Source: an uncultured Bacteroides sp.
GTDB taxonomy: Bacteria > Bacteroidota > Bacteroidia > Bacteroidales > Bacteroidaceae
NCBI GenBank assembly: GCA_958453305.1
Contig: CAUDXH010000019.1
Coordinates: forward strand, 1 to 37,293
Direction of reading: 5' to 3'
Length of the DNA: 37,293 nt
Below, piece by piece: positions 1 to 8,890 of this stretch. Below the pieces are notes generated by a model. That model saw only the letters and a list, made by a program, of their open reading frames with translations. It was not told the origin of the DNA and did not search any database. The stretch's first letter is position 1. The number at the start of each line of letters is the position of its first letter. The position numbers and the translations under genes are program-made.

Positions 1-190
1 TAGCATACTGACGAGCACCTTTAGAAACCTGAAGAATCACAGGAGATTTAGTTTCTACTGCAGCCTTGATGATAGCCTGCATCTGTTCCATATTGTTGAA
101 GTTGAAAGCCGGAATTGCATAGCCGCCTTTGATTGCTCTGGCAAACATGTCTTTAGTGTTTACCAAACCTAAATCTTTGTAATTAACCAT
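1..190 (-). CDS. fba: Class II fructose-bisphosphate aldolase, 5' part only
   Basis: The reverse strand reads from an ATG at 190 and runs off the left edge after about 63 codons. The protein begins MVNYKDLGLVNTKDMF and contains AIPAFNFNNMEQMQAI, the conserved N-terminus of class II (zinc-dependent) aldolases, where the AFN segment leads into the barrel. The enzyme cleaves fructose-1,6-bisphosphate to dihydroxyacetone phosphate and glyceraldehyde-3-phosphate in cytoplasmic glycolysis. The catalytic and zinc-binding residues lie beyond the window. It follows the envC-like gene on the same strand, but a 168-nt gap with its own -7 box suggests separate transcription. Confidence 0.9.
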   Translation of the reverse strand, partial: MVNYKDLGLVNTKDMFARAIKGGYAIPAFNFNNMEQMQAIIKAAVETKSPVILQVSKGARQYA

Positions 191-231
191 TGTTGTAAAA
201 TTTATAATTGTTAGTGATTAAATTCCATCTG

Positions 232-239
232 CAAAAATA
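232..239 (-). promoter_or_regulatory. Bacteroides -7 box for the aldolase gene
   Basis: On the minus strand this reads TATTTTTG, a match to TAnnTTTG, 41 nt before the ATG at 190. I see no clear -33 TTTG at the usual spacing, so this is a partial promoter match. Confidence 0.55.
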
Positions 240-358
240 ACAATAAATGTTATATATAGACACCGGTTTCGGTGAAAAAGTTTGTTTTACTTCACTTTAT
301 TAACGTTCGGAGCTTCATCTTTGCCTGCTTAAGCCGGCATCTTATCCATTATTCAGCC

Positions 359-1654
359 TCAACGCTTCAACCATTGCTCCGGATTTAGCTTTACCGTTTC
401 CTTACGCAGCTGAAAGTGGAGAACCGTATTTCCCTCTTTGTCGGTATGCACTTCACCTAGTACGTCCCGTGTACTGACACGGCTGCCCTTCTTCACCCGC
501 ACAGAAGACAGATTGCAATAAACAGAGATGTAACTTCCATGACGCACCAGCACATTGGTCAGTCCATTGTACTGAAAAACCGCCGAGACCTCGCCGTCGA
601 ATATGGCACGAGCATACGCTCCCTGCTTCCCTTTTATGTCAATACCTTTATTGTCAAGCCTTACATTACGAAGTCCCTGCACCTGGTATTGCCCATAATG
701 ACCCACAATAACATAGGCTCCGGTTATAGGAACCGGCAAAATACCTTTGTTCTTTTCAAACGTACCTGAAAGCCTGCGGTCTTCCGAGTCCACCTTATAA
801 GCATCCATTTTTTCAGTCTCTTTTGCCGGAGACTTTGCTGCCGTTTCTGTTTTGTTATCAGTTTTGGCTGCCTTCCGGGCTTCTTCTGCTTTTCGCCGCG
901 CCTCAGCTTCGGCACGCTTTCTTGCCTTTTCTATTTCCTGCTCTATCAGTTTATCAATTTGAGCATTCAGTTTATCAGCCGACCGGCGTTTCTTTGCAAT
1001 CTCTTTCTGGATACTCTGCTGTTTTTTCTGCAAGGATTCCAACAAAACTTTACGTTCTTTCTCCTGTTCCTGCAATTTGATTTTTTCAACCTCTCCCTGC
1101 TTCAACAGTTCTTCTTTTGCCTTCCGGCTTGACTGAAGCGAGGTTTTCTTACGCTGCACTTGCTCCTGCTTGCGCTGCAACTGGGTCCCTTGCATACGCT
1201 GATAGTCGGCATATTCACGTACATAGCGCAAGCGACGATACATCTGGCTCAAGTTATCTGCGGAGAAAATGAACATCATTTTTTCCTGAACCGACTTATT
1301 GCGGTACATATAACGAACCGACTGTTCATATTTTTTCTTCTTGTCACGCAAGTCACGCTGCAGCTTCTGCAATTCAACCGCCAACCGGTTTATCTCCAGC
1401 TGAATGGAACGCACATCTTTTTCAATTTGCCGGATATATTTCTGACGTTCGTCTATCTGACCGGAAAGCAAAGCCAAATTATCTAATTGGCTTTTCACAT
1501 CCTTACGAGTAGACTGCAACAATGATTCCGATTCCGAAATTTGCTGGTGAAGTTCCTTGCGTTGCTTCTCCAGTTGACGAATTTTCGGAGTGGTCTGACC
1601 ATAAAGTCCTAAAGCCAGCAAACTTATCCATATAAAACCCAGCAAGCGTTTCAT
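359..1654 (-). CDS. EnvC-like murein hydrolase activator (coiled coil + degenerate LytM/M23 domain)
   Basis: 431 residues. A signal peptide (about 1-20, ending LYGQ) is followed by a long charged coiled coil (about 25-260), a Lys/Ala/Glu-rich linker, and a LytM/peptidase M23 fold (about 305-428). The zinc site is incomplete: the usual HxxxD is NKGID (Asn335, Asp339), the usual His after the central strand is Asn381 (YCNL), and the usual HxH has Val411 in place of the first His (VLHFQL, His413 kept). This pattern fits EnvC/NlpD-type activators, which switch on cell-wall amidases rather than cut peptidoglycan. It should act in the periplasm. Its start overlaps the DUF4292 gene by 4 nt, making it the last gene of the dut unit. 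Activator function is inferred from family and residues. Confidence 0.85.
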   Translation of the reverse strand: MKRLLGFIWISLLALGLYGQTTPKIRQLEKQRKELHQQISESESLLQSTRKDVKSQLDNLALLSGQIDERQKYIRQIEKDVRSIQLEINRLAVELQKLQRDLRDKKKKYEQSVRYMYRNKSVQEKMMFIFSADNLSQMYRRLRYVREYADYQRMQGTQLQRKQEQVQRKKTSLQSSRKAKEELLKQGEVEKIKLQEQEKERKVLLESLQKKQQSIQKEIAKKRRSADKLNAQIDKLIEQEIEKARKRAEAEARRKAEEARKAAKTDNKTETAAKSPAKETEKMDAYKVDSEDRRLSGTFEKNKGILPVPITGAYVIVGHYGQYQVQGLRNVRLDNKGIDIKGKQGAYARAIFDGEVSAVFQYNGLTNVLVRHGSYISVYCNLSSVRVKKGSRVSTRDVLGEVHTDKEGNTVLHFQLRKETVKLNPEQWLKR

Positions 1655-2490
1655 GACTTCAGTAACATTTTCAGAAGTTCGTGCAATTCTATTTTCTTAT
1701 ACTTCGATGAGAGTTCGGTACGCTCCTCCCAGTTTCCACCGGCAGAAATGCGTGACAGTTTCATATCCAAAGCGAACTTAACCCGCTCTTTATCTCCAAG
1801 CGACACCTTCATATGCTGCGGAAATACTTTTCCTTCCAAATTGCCAAAATCAGTATACAGCCAATCCATCGAATAGTCTGTTCCCTTTAATCCGATACTG
1901 GTCTGCTCCAGCCATCCCTCGCCTGCAGTAGTCCAAAACCGATAAGTCAAAGCCCTTCCCGGTCTGGTTTCCAGAAGTGCCCGTCCGGCTGCGGGAGTGA
2001 TCTGAAAATGCGTAGCATCAGTCACAGCCAGCCGGGACTTTCCCGGCAGGAAGAGCTCATTCAAGAACAAAGACTGCAGCATATGAAAATCCAGTTCCGT
2101 ATTGGCCAGACCGCTCAAAGCTTCAAACGAAACCTCCACATACTGCTTATGCAAGCGGTCTACTAAAAGCACCCGTTCCGGTGTAATCTCCATTCGTGCC
2201 ATTTCAATTCCCAGTAAGGGAGCAACAGAGAGCTGAATTACTTTCCCGCGCTTAATACGCAGAGTTCCGTTTACATGCGGATTTCCGCCTTTACCCAACT
2301 GCAAATCCAGGACAACCTTCGCCGTCAATGCGTCCCACTTCGGAGCCCATTCTATCACCTTCTCCATATAATCAGCACCGGTCAGTTCGCCAATCATAGG
2401 AGTCTGTACAGCATGACGCGAAGAAGAACACGAAGCAACAACCGCCATCACAGCTGTCAGCATTATATAATATACAAGTCGTTTTATCAT
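1651..2490 (-). CDS. DUF4292 domain lipoprotein
   Basis: 279 residues. The N-terminus is a lipoprotein signal with lipobox VASC near residue 20, so a lipid-anchored envelope protein is expected. The remainder is beta-rich with no catalytic motif that I recognise and matches the Bacteroidota DUF4292 family in length and layout. As I recall, that family is related in fold to the LolA/LolB lipoprotein carriers, which would fit a role in moving or sorting lipidated molecules; this was not tested here. It lies 4 nt after the TPR gene and overlaps the envC-like gene by 4 nt, so the three are very likely translationally coupled. Confidence 0.8.
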   Translation of the reverse strand: MIKRLVYYIMLTAVMAVVASCSSSRHAVQTPMIGELTGADYMEKVIEWAPKWDALTAKVVLDLQLGKGGNPHVNGTLRIKRGKVIQLSVAPLLGIEMARMEITPERVLLVDRLHKQYVEVSFEALSGLANTELDFHMLQSLFLNELFLPGKSRLAVTDATHFQITPAAGRALLETRPGRALTYRFWTTAGEGWLEQTSIGLKGTDYSMDWLYTDFGNLEGKVFPQHMKVSLGDKERVKFALDMKLSRISAGGNWEERTELSSKYKKIELHELLKMLLKS

Positions 2491-2494
2491 CTGT

Positions 2495-4288
2495 TTATTC
2501 AGTTACATATTTTTTCAAGGCTATTTTCCGCTTCAAGCGTTTCAGTTCCTCCGCCGAACGAGGCGTTGAGCCACTGTCCGGACTCTCTTTTATCCCTTCA
2601 GCTTTTTTCCACAGTTCAAGTGCCTTCTCTTTTTCACCTAACTTATAATAGATATCTCCGCAATGTTCCACAATTACCTGACTGCTGTCTCCCCCATTCT
2701 TCATGGCTTGTTCAATGTAGATACGTGCCTCCGTATACCGTTCTTTTTCAAACAAAATCCAAGCATAGGTATCTAAATAGGTAGAGTTTTCAGGCTCAGC
2801 CTTGACAGTCCGGTAGCTCATTTCTTCTGCTTTATCCAAGTTTTTCTTTTCAACAGAAAGATAATACGCATAGTTATTAAGCGTACCAATATTATTGGGG
2901 TTATATACCAACGAAGAATCATATGCCGCATAAGCCTCCGCCTGCATCTGCTTAGCGTGATAAATATCACCTAAAATAGCATAAAAGTCAGAAACTATCT
3001 GTTTGTCACTTTTATCGTTTACCTGCTTCACCCCTTTCTGAAACACATCAAGCGCCTTATCTGTTTCTTCTTTCTGATAATAAGCAATACCTAAGTAATA
3101 ATAAAACTCCATAGCTTCCGGATTATATTGAAGAGCCGGTAAAGCCACCTTAATCATTTCATCCAGATTATTTTCACTGATAGCGTAGCTCAACAACTGC
3201 AACCGTGCCGGTTTATTCTCCGGGTCAAGCAAAAGCACCTGATGCAATACGGGAACAGACTCTTTTTCCATCTGTTTCGTAATCAGATATTGGGCATACA
3301 GCATGGCAAGATCGGCATTCTGCTGCGGACGCTTCAATATTTCATCAAACAGAGAGATTATCTGTGTACTATCCTTGGTGGTCTGTTCAGACTGCATGAT
3401 GAGCTGCCTCATTATCTCCATTTTCGTAGCCGACTCGACATCGTCATTCAGCAAGATATCATTCAGTTGCACATGGTACAGACTGTCTTGACCAGCCTTC
3501 TGATAATAAGAGGCCATAGATACCAATGCCGGAGCATAGCCGGGGTCTTCTTTTAAAATGCGCTGATACGTATCATAAGCTTCCTGCAGCTTATCATTAC
3601 TCAAATACACGTCGCCCAGCATAATCTGATAACGCATATCATAAGGATACTCTTTTGAGAGACTTTCTATTTCCCGGAAGGCCTGCTCCTGATTGTTCAT
3701 CAGCAGATACATACGAAACTTTTCCATACTAATCTGTTCCGATTTTCCGTCAAGTTCTTCCAGACGGTCCAGTGTTTTTACCACCTCCCCGTAGCTTTTC
3801 GTCTGGCTGTAGAGTTCCACCAAGGCTATCAAGGGTTCCAAGCGAGAGGGGAACTGCCTTGCCATATCTTCATACGCCGCAACAGCTTTCGGCAAGTCGT
3901 GCTTCCGTTGATAATACGTGGCCAGCGTCTGCTTATACCAGAAATTATCTTCATCCAAGCGCACCGCCTGTTTCAGAGCCTGTTCACTTTTATCCTCTTG
4001 CCCCAGCGCCAGATAAAACTGCGAAATTTCATATAGCGTAGCTGCCGACTCAGGATAGATATCAAGACAATGCTTATATAGTTCAAAAGCGGCATCATAT
4101 TCTTCTTTCTGCTTCAGGCGAACAGCCTCCAGAAAAAAATAATCATACTTGCGGCGCTGCTCGTAAGTAAGCGGATCAACCATTGCTGCCTTTTTTGCAC
4201 GCTTAGCCTGCCGGGAAGATTTTCCGGTAGTTCCGCACGATGTAAGCAAGGCTACCAAACATAAAATAGACAATAAGACTTTCTTCAT
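2495..4288 (-). CDS. TPR-repeat lipoprotein
   Basis: 597 residues. The lipoprotein signal ends in lipobox LTSC (about residues 15-18). The rest is almost entirely tetratricopeptide repeats, for example the units around AAFELYKHCLDIYPESA, KALDVFQKGVKQ and AYAAYDSSLVYNPNN, finishing with a basic tail. TPR solenoids are protein-binding scaffolds, so this is probably an adaptor on the inner face of the outer membrane. It sits between dut (14-nt gap) and the DUF4292 gene (4-nt gap). The company of two envelope proteins suggests a shared cell-envelope task, but no specific partner can be read from the sequence. Confidence 0.85.
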   Translation of the reverse strand: MKKVLLSILCLVALLTSCGTTGKSSRQAKRAKKAAMVDPLTYEQRRKYDYFFLEAVRLKQKEEYDAAFELYKHCLDIYPESAATLYEISQFYLALGQEDKSEQALKQAVRLDEDNFWYKQTLATYYQRKHDLPKAVAAYEDMARQFPSRLEPLIALVELYSQTKSYGEVVKTLDRLEELDGKSEQISMEKFRMYLLMNNQEQAFREIESLSKEYPYDMRYQIMLGDVYLSNDKLQEAYDTYQRILKEDPGYAPALVSMASYYQKAGQDSLYHVQLNDILLNDDVESATKMEIMRQLIMQSEQTTKDSTQIISLFDEILKRPQQNADLAMLYAQYLITKQMEKESVPVLHQVLLLDPENKPARLQLLSYAISENNLDEMIKVALPALQYNPEAMEFYYYLGIAYYQKEETDKALDVFQKGVKQVNDKSDKQIVSDFYAILGDIYHAKQMQAEAYAAYDSSLVYNPNNIGTLNNYAYYLSVEKKNLDKAEEMSYRTVKAEPENSTYLDTYAWILFEKERYTEARIYIEQAMKNGGDSSQVIVEHCGDIYYKLGEKEKALELWKKAEGIKESPDSGSTPRSAEELKRLKRKIALKKYVTE

Positions 4289-4302
4289 CCGACTCTGAAC
4301 AA

Positions 4303-4743
4303 TTAAATGGTTCCCGTATGACCGAAACCTCCGGCCCCACGTATTGTTTCATCAAGAACTTCCACTTCGCTCCACTCTGCCTGTTCATAACGGGCAATAA
4401 CCATCTGGGCAATGCGTTCACCATCTTCCACCACAAAGTCTTCAGACGAAAGGTTCACCAGAATAATTCCTATCTCACCCCGGTAATCAGCATCAATCGT
4501 ACCCGGAGTATTCAATAAGGTAATCCCCTTCTTCAATGCCAAGCCACTGCGGGGGCGCAGCTGAGCTTCATAACCCGAAGGCAATGCAATCGAGAGTCCG
4601 GTCGGAACCAGACAACGCTGCAGAGGTTTCAACACAATAGGCTGCTCCAGATTGGCACGGATATCCATTCCTGCCGACTGCTCTGTGGCATAGGCTGGCA
4701 ACGGATGTTTTGACTTGTTTATAATTTGTACTTTCATTGACAT
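4303..4743 (-). CDS. dut: dUTP diphosphatase
   Basis: 146 residues, the normal size for a trimeric dUTPase. All five motifs are visible: AGMDIRA near residue 24, RPRSGLALKKG near 62, the uracil/sugar-binding NTPGTIDADYRGEIG near 77, the ERIAQMV segment, and a C-terminal Gly-rich arm RGAGGFGHTG, in which His replaces the more usual Ser. It hydrolyses dUTP to dUMP and pyrophosphate, keeping uracil out of DNA and feeding thymidylate synthesis. It is the first gene of the four-gene minus-strand unit. Divergent upstream lies dgt, another dNTP-pool enzyme, across a 0.36-kb spacer. Confidence 0.95.
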   Translation of the reverse strand: MSMKVQIINKSKHPLPAYATEQSAGMDIRANLEQPIVLKPLQRCLVPTGLSIALPSGYEAQLRPRSGLALKKGITLLNTPGTIDADYRGEIGIILVNLSSEDFVVEDGERIAQMVIARYEQAEWSEVEVLDETIRGAGGFGHTGTI

Positions 4744-4914
4744 TCTTTTTTTATTGATTTAATTTGCGAAATTAAGCATTTCATGGGACTTATACTTACG
4801 TTTACCATTTTTTAAAAGACTGCCCGCTCTTTTTTTCTTATTTTTTGCTTACCAAACAAATACTTAAAGCAGCACTTATCGCCCTAAATTAAAGATAAAG
4901 ATACCCCCGTTCCA

Positions 4915-4980
4915 AAACGCTTAGGCGCCTAAAATGAAACGCCTAGGCAAGTTAAACCAAACGCTTAGACATTTCCAAAG
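4915..4980. repeat. Three tandem 22-bp repeats between dut and dgt
   Basis: Three consecutive 22-bp units start at 4915, 4937 and 4959. Each opens with AAACGC followed by TTAG or CTAG. The first contains the perfect 12-bp palindrome TTAGGCGCCTAA (4921-4932) and the second the 8-bp palindrome GCCTAGGC (4941-4948). The second halves of the units diverge. The rest of the 362-bp dut-dgt spacer holds A/T-rich DNA and no ORF or RNA that I can support. Confidence 0.75.
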
Positions 4981-5100
4981 CCTATCTTCCATGCTTCAAA
5001 TAATCTTCTGCCTCCTCGTCAAAGCCACATTCCCATTCATTTTTCACTTTTAATCTTGCCACTGTCTCACTTTTCAGGAGGATATTCCGAAGAATTTCCC

Positions 5101-5108
5101 TAAGTTTG
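5101..5108 (+). promoter_or_regulatory. -7 box for dgt, which decides its start
   Basis: TAAGTTTG is an exact TAnnTTTG match, 24 nt before the ATG at 5133. A TTG at 5106 in the dgt frame lies inside this box, so it should not be transcribed and cannot be the start. No convincing -33 box is seen. Confidence 0.65.
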
Positions 5109-5132
5109 CAAAAACAATACTTCTACACATCA

Positions 5133-6464
5133 ATGAACTGGAAACAACTGATATCTAACAAGCGATTCGGGCTAGAGCTTCTGCATGAAGCAAAAAAAGA
5201 CGACCGTACTGAATTTCAACGCGACTACGACCGATTGATTTTTTCCGCCCCCTTCCGGCGTCTGCAAAACAAGACACAAGTATTTCCGCTTCCCGGCAGT
5301 ATCTTTGTGCATAATCGGCTCACACATAGTTTAGAGGTATCGTGTGTAGGGCGTTCGCTGGGGAATGAAGTGGCAACTTTATTACTAAAGAGCCATCCCG
5401 AACTATCAGACAGTCACCTCTCTGAGATTGGCTCTATTGTTTCAGCTGCCTGCCTGGCTCACGATTTAGGGAATCCTCCTTTCGGGCATTCCGGAGAACA
5501 AGCCATCGGAACTTATTTTTCGGAAGGAAAGGGACAACATCTGCGACCGCTCCTCTCGTCTGCCGAATGGGAAGATCTCATTCACTTCGAAGGGAATGCC
5601 AATGCCTTCCGCCTATTGACCCATCAGTTCCGGGGACGTCGTAAGGGAGGCTTTGTCATGACCTACTCCACCCTTGCCTCGATTGTGAAATATCCGTTTT
5701 CCTCGCGCCTTGCAGGGAAAAAGCAAAAATTCGGGTTCTTCTTAAGTGAGGAAAATGATTACCAGCGTATCGCCCAGGAACTGGGTATCACCCGGCTGAG
5801 TCAGGAAGGAGAACCCCTGCACTATGCCCGCCACCCTCTGGTCTACTTAGTTGAAGCAGCCGATGACATCTGCTATCAAATGATGGATATTGAAGATGCA
5901 CACAAACTGAAAATCTTAACCACACAAGAAACCCAAGCGCTGTATAAACAGTTTTTCAACAGCGAACGCCTTGAGAAAATAGAGCAGATATGTCAATTAG
6001 TAACCGACACAAACGAGCAGATAGCCTACCTCCGCTCATCGGTCATCGGAGTACTGATAAAAGAATGCACCCGTGTGTTTGTGGAAAACGAGACTGCCAT
6101 CTTGAGCGGCACCTTCTCAGGTCCTCTCATCCGCCACTTGTCAGAACCAGTCAAACAAGCGTATGAAAACTGTTCAAAAACAGCCTTCGCCAAGATTTAC
6201 TGCGCAAAAGATGTGCTCGACATCGAGCTGGCCGGCTATCAGGTCATTACCACGCTGATAGACCTAATGATTGAAGCCGTACGTTATCCCGATAAAGCCT
6301 ATTCAAAGCTTCTCATAAACCGCATATCGAAACAATACGACGTAGAAGCTCCTACGCTCTACGGAAAAATACAAGCTGTACTCGATTATATATCGGGAAT
6401 GACCGATGTTTATGCCCTCGATCTCTATCGGAAGATAAACGGGAACAGCCTCCCTGCCGTATAG
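5133..6464 (+). CDS. dgt: HD-domain dNTP triphosphohydrolase (dGTPase family)
   Basis: 443 residues from the ATG at 5133. The open frame extends upstream to a TTG at 5106, but that TTG overlaps the promoter box. HD-superfamily metal ligands are visible: NRLTHSLEV near residue 65, AACLAHDLGNPPFGHSGE near 110-128 and a downstream Asp in LVEAADDICYQMMD. The N-terminal RDYDRLIFSAPFRRLQNKTQVF is the signature of dGTPase-type enzymes, which convert dNTPs to the deoxynucleoside plus triphosphate. The protein is cytoplasmic and should help set dNTP pools, which matches its position beside dut. It ends in TAG, showing amber is an ordinary stop in this genome. Substrate preference (dGTP only or any dNTP) cannot be read. 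Confidence 0.9.
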   Translation: MNWKQLISNKRFGLELLHEAKKDDRTEFQRDYDRLIFSAPFRRLQNKTQVFPLPGSIFVHNRLTHSLEVSCVGRSLGNEVATLLLKSHPELSDSHLSEIGSIVSAACLAHDLGNPPFGHSGEQAIGTYFSEGKGQHLRPLLSSAEWEDLIHFEGNANAFRLLTHQFRGRRKGGFVMTYSTLASIVKYPFSSRLAGKKQKFGFFLSEENDYQRIAQELGITRLSQEGEPLHYARHPLVYLVEAADDICYQMMDIEDAHKLKILTTQETQALYKQFFNSERLEKIEQICQLVTDTNEQIAYLRSSVIGVLIKECTRVFVENETAILSGTFSGPLIRHLSEPVKQAYENCSKTAFAKIYCAKDVLDIELAGYQVITTLIDLMIEAVRYPDKAYSKLLINRISKQYDVEAPTLYGKIQAVLDYISGMTDVYALDLYRKINGNSLPAV

Positions 6465-6567
6465 CCTATTCTTCATCCGAGAGCAGCAAAAAAAATGCGA
6501 TAATCGAAAAAGTACTTAAAAATGAAACTTTTATGAAACAAAGGTCTGCTACTTCAGTTTTAATAGC

Positions 6568-6575
6568 TATCTTTG
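6568..6575 (+). promoter_or_regulatory. -7 box for pnp
   Basis: TATCTTTG is an exact TAnnTTTG match 37 nt before the pnp ATG, in the 148-nt gap after dgt. I see no clear -33 partner. Confidence 0.65.
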
Positions 6576-6612
6576 TGCGTATTTTAGATAAAAATTACTT
6601 AATAACATTTTT

Positions 6613-8784
6613 ATGATTAATCCTATTGTCAAGACAATCGAGCTGGGTGACGGAAGAACCATCACGCTCGAAACGGGAAAGCTAGCAAAACAGGCAGATG
6701 GGGCTGTTATGCTACGCATGGGTAACACCATGTTGCTGGCTACTGTTTGTGCAGCAAAAGATGCAGTTCCCGGTACAGACTTCATGCCGCTTCAGGTAGA
6801 GTACAAAGAAAAATATTCTGCATTCGGACGCTTCCCGGGCGGTTTTACTAAACGCGAAGGTAAAGCTTCTGACTATGAAATCCTTACCTGCCGCTTGGTA
6901 GACCGTGCTTTACGTCCACTTTTCCCGGATAATTTCCATGCAGAAGTTTACGTAAATATCATCCTTTATTCAGCAGACGGCGTAGATATGCCAGACGCAT
7001 TGGCAGGACTTGCTGCCTCGGCTGCACTGGCTGTTTCTGATATTCCTTTCGGAGGTCCTATTTCAGAAGTGCGCGTAGCACGTATCGACGGTAAGTTTGT
7101 TATCAATCCTACTTTCGACCAGTTAGAACAAGCCGACATGGACCTGATGGTTGCGGCTACGTATGAAAACATCATGATGGTGGAAGGCGAAATGGAAGAA
7201 GTTTCTGAGCAAGACTTGCTGGAAGCCATGAAGTGCGCACACGAAGCTATCAAAGTTCACTGCAAAGCACAGATGGAACTGATGGAAGAAGTAGGTTCTA
7301 CTGTAAAACGCGAATATTGTCACGAAGAAAACGACGAAGACCTGCGTAAAGCAGTTCACGATGCCTGCTATGAAAAAGCTTATGCCATCGCTGCTTCCGG
7401 AAACCGCAACAAGCACGAACGTCAGGATGCTTTCGACGCTATCTGCGATGAATTTAAAGCACAGTTCAGCGAAGAAGAACTGGAAGAAAAAGAAGGCATG
7501 ATTGACCGTTATTATCACGATGTAGAAAAAGAAGCAATGCGCCGCTGCATCCTTGATGAAGGCAAGCGTCTGGACGGACGTTCTACAACGGAAATCCGCC
7601 CCATCTGGTGCGAAGTGAGTCCGTTGCCTGGTCCTCACGGCTCTTCTATCTTTACCCGTGGTGAAACTCAGTCATTAAGTACGGTTACTTTAGGTACCAA
7701 ACTGGATGAAAAAATCGTTGACGATGTACTTGACCAGCACAAGGAACGTTTCTTGCTGCATTACAACTTCCCTCCTTTCTCTACAGGAGAAGCGAAAGCA
7801 CAGCGCGGTGTAGGCCGCCGCGAAATCGGTCACGGACACTTGGCTTGGCGTGCACTGAAAGGACAAATCCCTGCTAATTATCCATACTCAGTACGTGTTG
7901 TTTCTGACATTCTCGAATCAAACGGTTCATCTTCAATGGCTACCGTATGCGCCGGAACATTGGCTCTGATGGATGCAGGTGTGCCTATCAAAAACCCGGT
8001 ATCTGGTATCGCAATGGGATTGATCAAAAATGCCGGTGAAGATAAATATGCCGTATTGTCTGACATCTTGGGCGACGAAGACCACTTAGGTGATATGGAC
8101 TTCAAAGTTACAGGTACCGTAAACGGTATTACTGCAACGCAGATGGATATCAAATGCGATGGTCTGACTTATGATATTCTTGAAAAAGCATTGCTGCAAG
8201 CAAAACAAGGACGTGAACACATCCTCGGTAAGCTGACCGAATGCATTGCCGAACCTCGCGAAGACTTGAAACCACATGCTCCACGTATCGAGACCATGAC
8301 AATTCCGAAAGAATTTATCGGAGCAGTTATCGGCCCGGGCGGAAAGATTATCCAGGGTATGCAGGAAGAAACTGGAGCTACCATTACCATTGAAGAAGTA
8401 GACGGTATGGGTCGCATCGAAATTTCTGGAACAAACAAGAAATGCATCGATGACGCTATGCGCTTAATCAAGGGTATCGTAGCCGTTCCGGAAATCGGAG
8501 AAGTTTACACTGGTAAAGTTCGTTCAATCATGCCTTACGGAGCATTTGTTGAATTCTTACCAGGAAAAGACGGTTTGCTCCACATTTCAGAAATTGACTG
8601 GAAGCGTTTGGAAACCATCGAAGAGTCAGGTCTGAAAGAAGGCGATGAAATCGAAGTGAAACTGCTCGACATTGACCCGAAGACCGGTAAGTTCAAACTT
8701 TCTCACAAGGTACTGCTTCCGAAGCCAGAAGGTATGGCAGAAGCACAGCCTAGACGTGAACGCCAGCCCAGACAACAAAAATAA
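6613..8784 (+). CDS. pnp: Polyribonucleotide nucleotidyltransferase (PNPase)
   Basis: 723 residues with the full PNPase layout: first RNase PH-like domain (about 10-145), a helical linker rich in Glu/Lys (about 150-310), the second, catalytic RNase PH domain (about 315-550, containing PPFSTGEAKAQRGVGRREIGHG), a KH domain with the GxxG loop (IGPGGKI, about 573-579), and an S1 domain (GEVYTGKVRSIMPYGAFVEF, about 632-700) followed by a short basic tail. The enzyme degrades RNA 3' to 5' by phosphorolysis and is the core of bacterial RNA-decay complexes. It appears to be transcribed alone, from its own -7 box to a strong terminator. Confidence 0.97.
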   Translation: MINPIVKTIELGDGRTITLETGKLAKQADGAVMLRMGNTMLLATVCAAKDAVPGTDFMPLQVEYKEKYSAFGRFPGGFTKREGKASDYEILTCRLVDRALRPLFPDNFHAEVYVNIILYSADGVDMPDALAGLAASAALAVSDIPFGGPISEVRVARIDGKFVINPTFDQLEQADMDLMVAATYENIMMVEGEMEEVSEQDLLEAMKCAHEAIKVHCKAQMELMEEVGSTVKREYCHEENDEDLRKAVHDACYEKAYAIAASGNRNKHERQDAFDAICDEFKAQFSEEELEEKEGMIDRYYHDVEKEAMRRCILDEGKRLDGRSTTEIRPIWCEVSPLPGPHGSSIFTRGETQSLSTVTLGTKLDEKIVDDVLDQHKERFLLHYNFPPFSTGEAKAQRGVGRREIGHGHLAWRALKGQIPANYPYSVRVVSDILESNGSSSMATVCAGTLALMDAGVPIKNPVSGIAMGLIKNAGEDKYAVLSDILGDEDHLGDMDFKVTGTVNGITATQMDIKCDGLTYDILEKALLQAKQGREHILGKLTECIAEPREDLKPHAPRIETMTIPKEFIGAVIGPGGKIIQGMQEETGATITIEEVDGMGRIEISGTNKKCIDDAMRLIKGIVAVPEIGEVYTGKVRSIMPYGAFVEFLPGKDGLLHISEIDWKRLETIEESGLKEGDEIEVKLLDIDPKTGKFKLSHKVLLPKPEGMAEAQPRRERQPRQQK

Positions 8785-8809
8785 TCATCATCTCAGTGAT
8801 GATACAAAT

Positions 8810-8847
8810 AAAAGAGCCGAACTCTAAATTAAAGTTCGGCTCTTTTT
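8810..8847. terminator. Bidirectional terminator between pnp and lptB
   Basis: A perfect 14-bp stem (8810-8823 with 8833-8846; arm AAAAGAGCCGAACT) with a 9-nt loop is followed by a T run. The A-rich left flank gives T-rich RNA on the other strand too, so it can serve both convergent genes. A smaller hairpin, ATCATCA/TGATGAT (8784-8803), sits directly after the pnp stop. Confidence 0.9.
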
Positions 8848-8890
8848 GCATCACTCACTTGAGTTATATAAGAATCTCCAATATTCTTGG

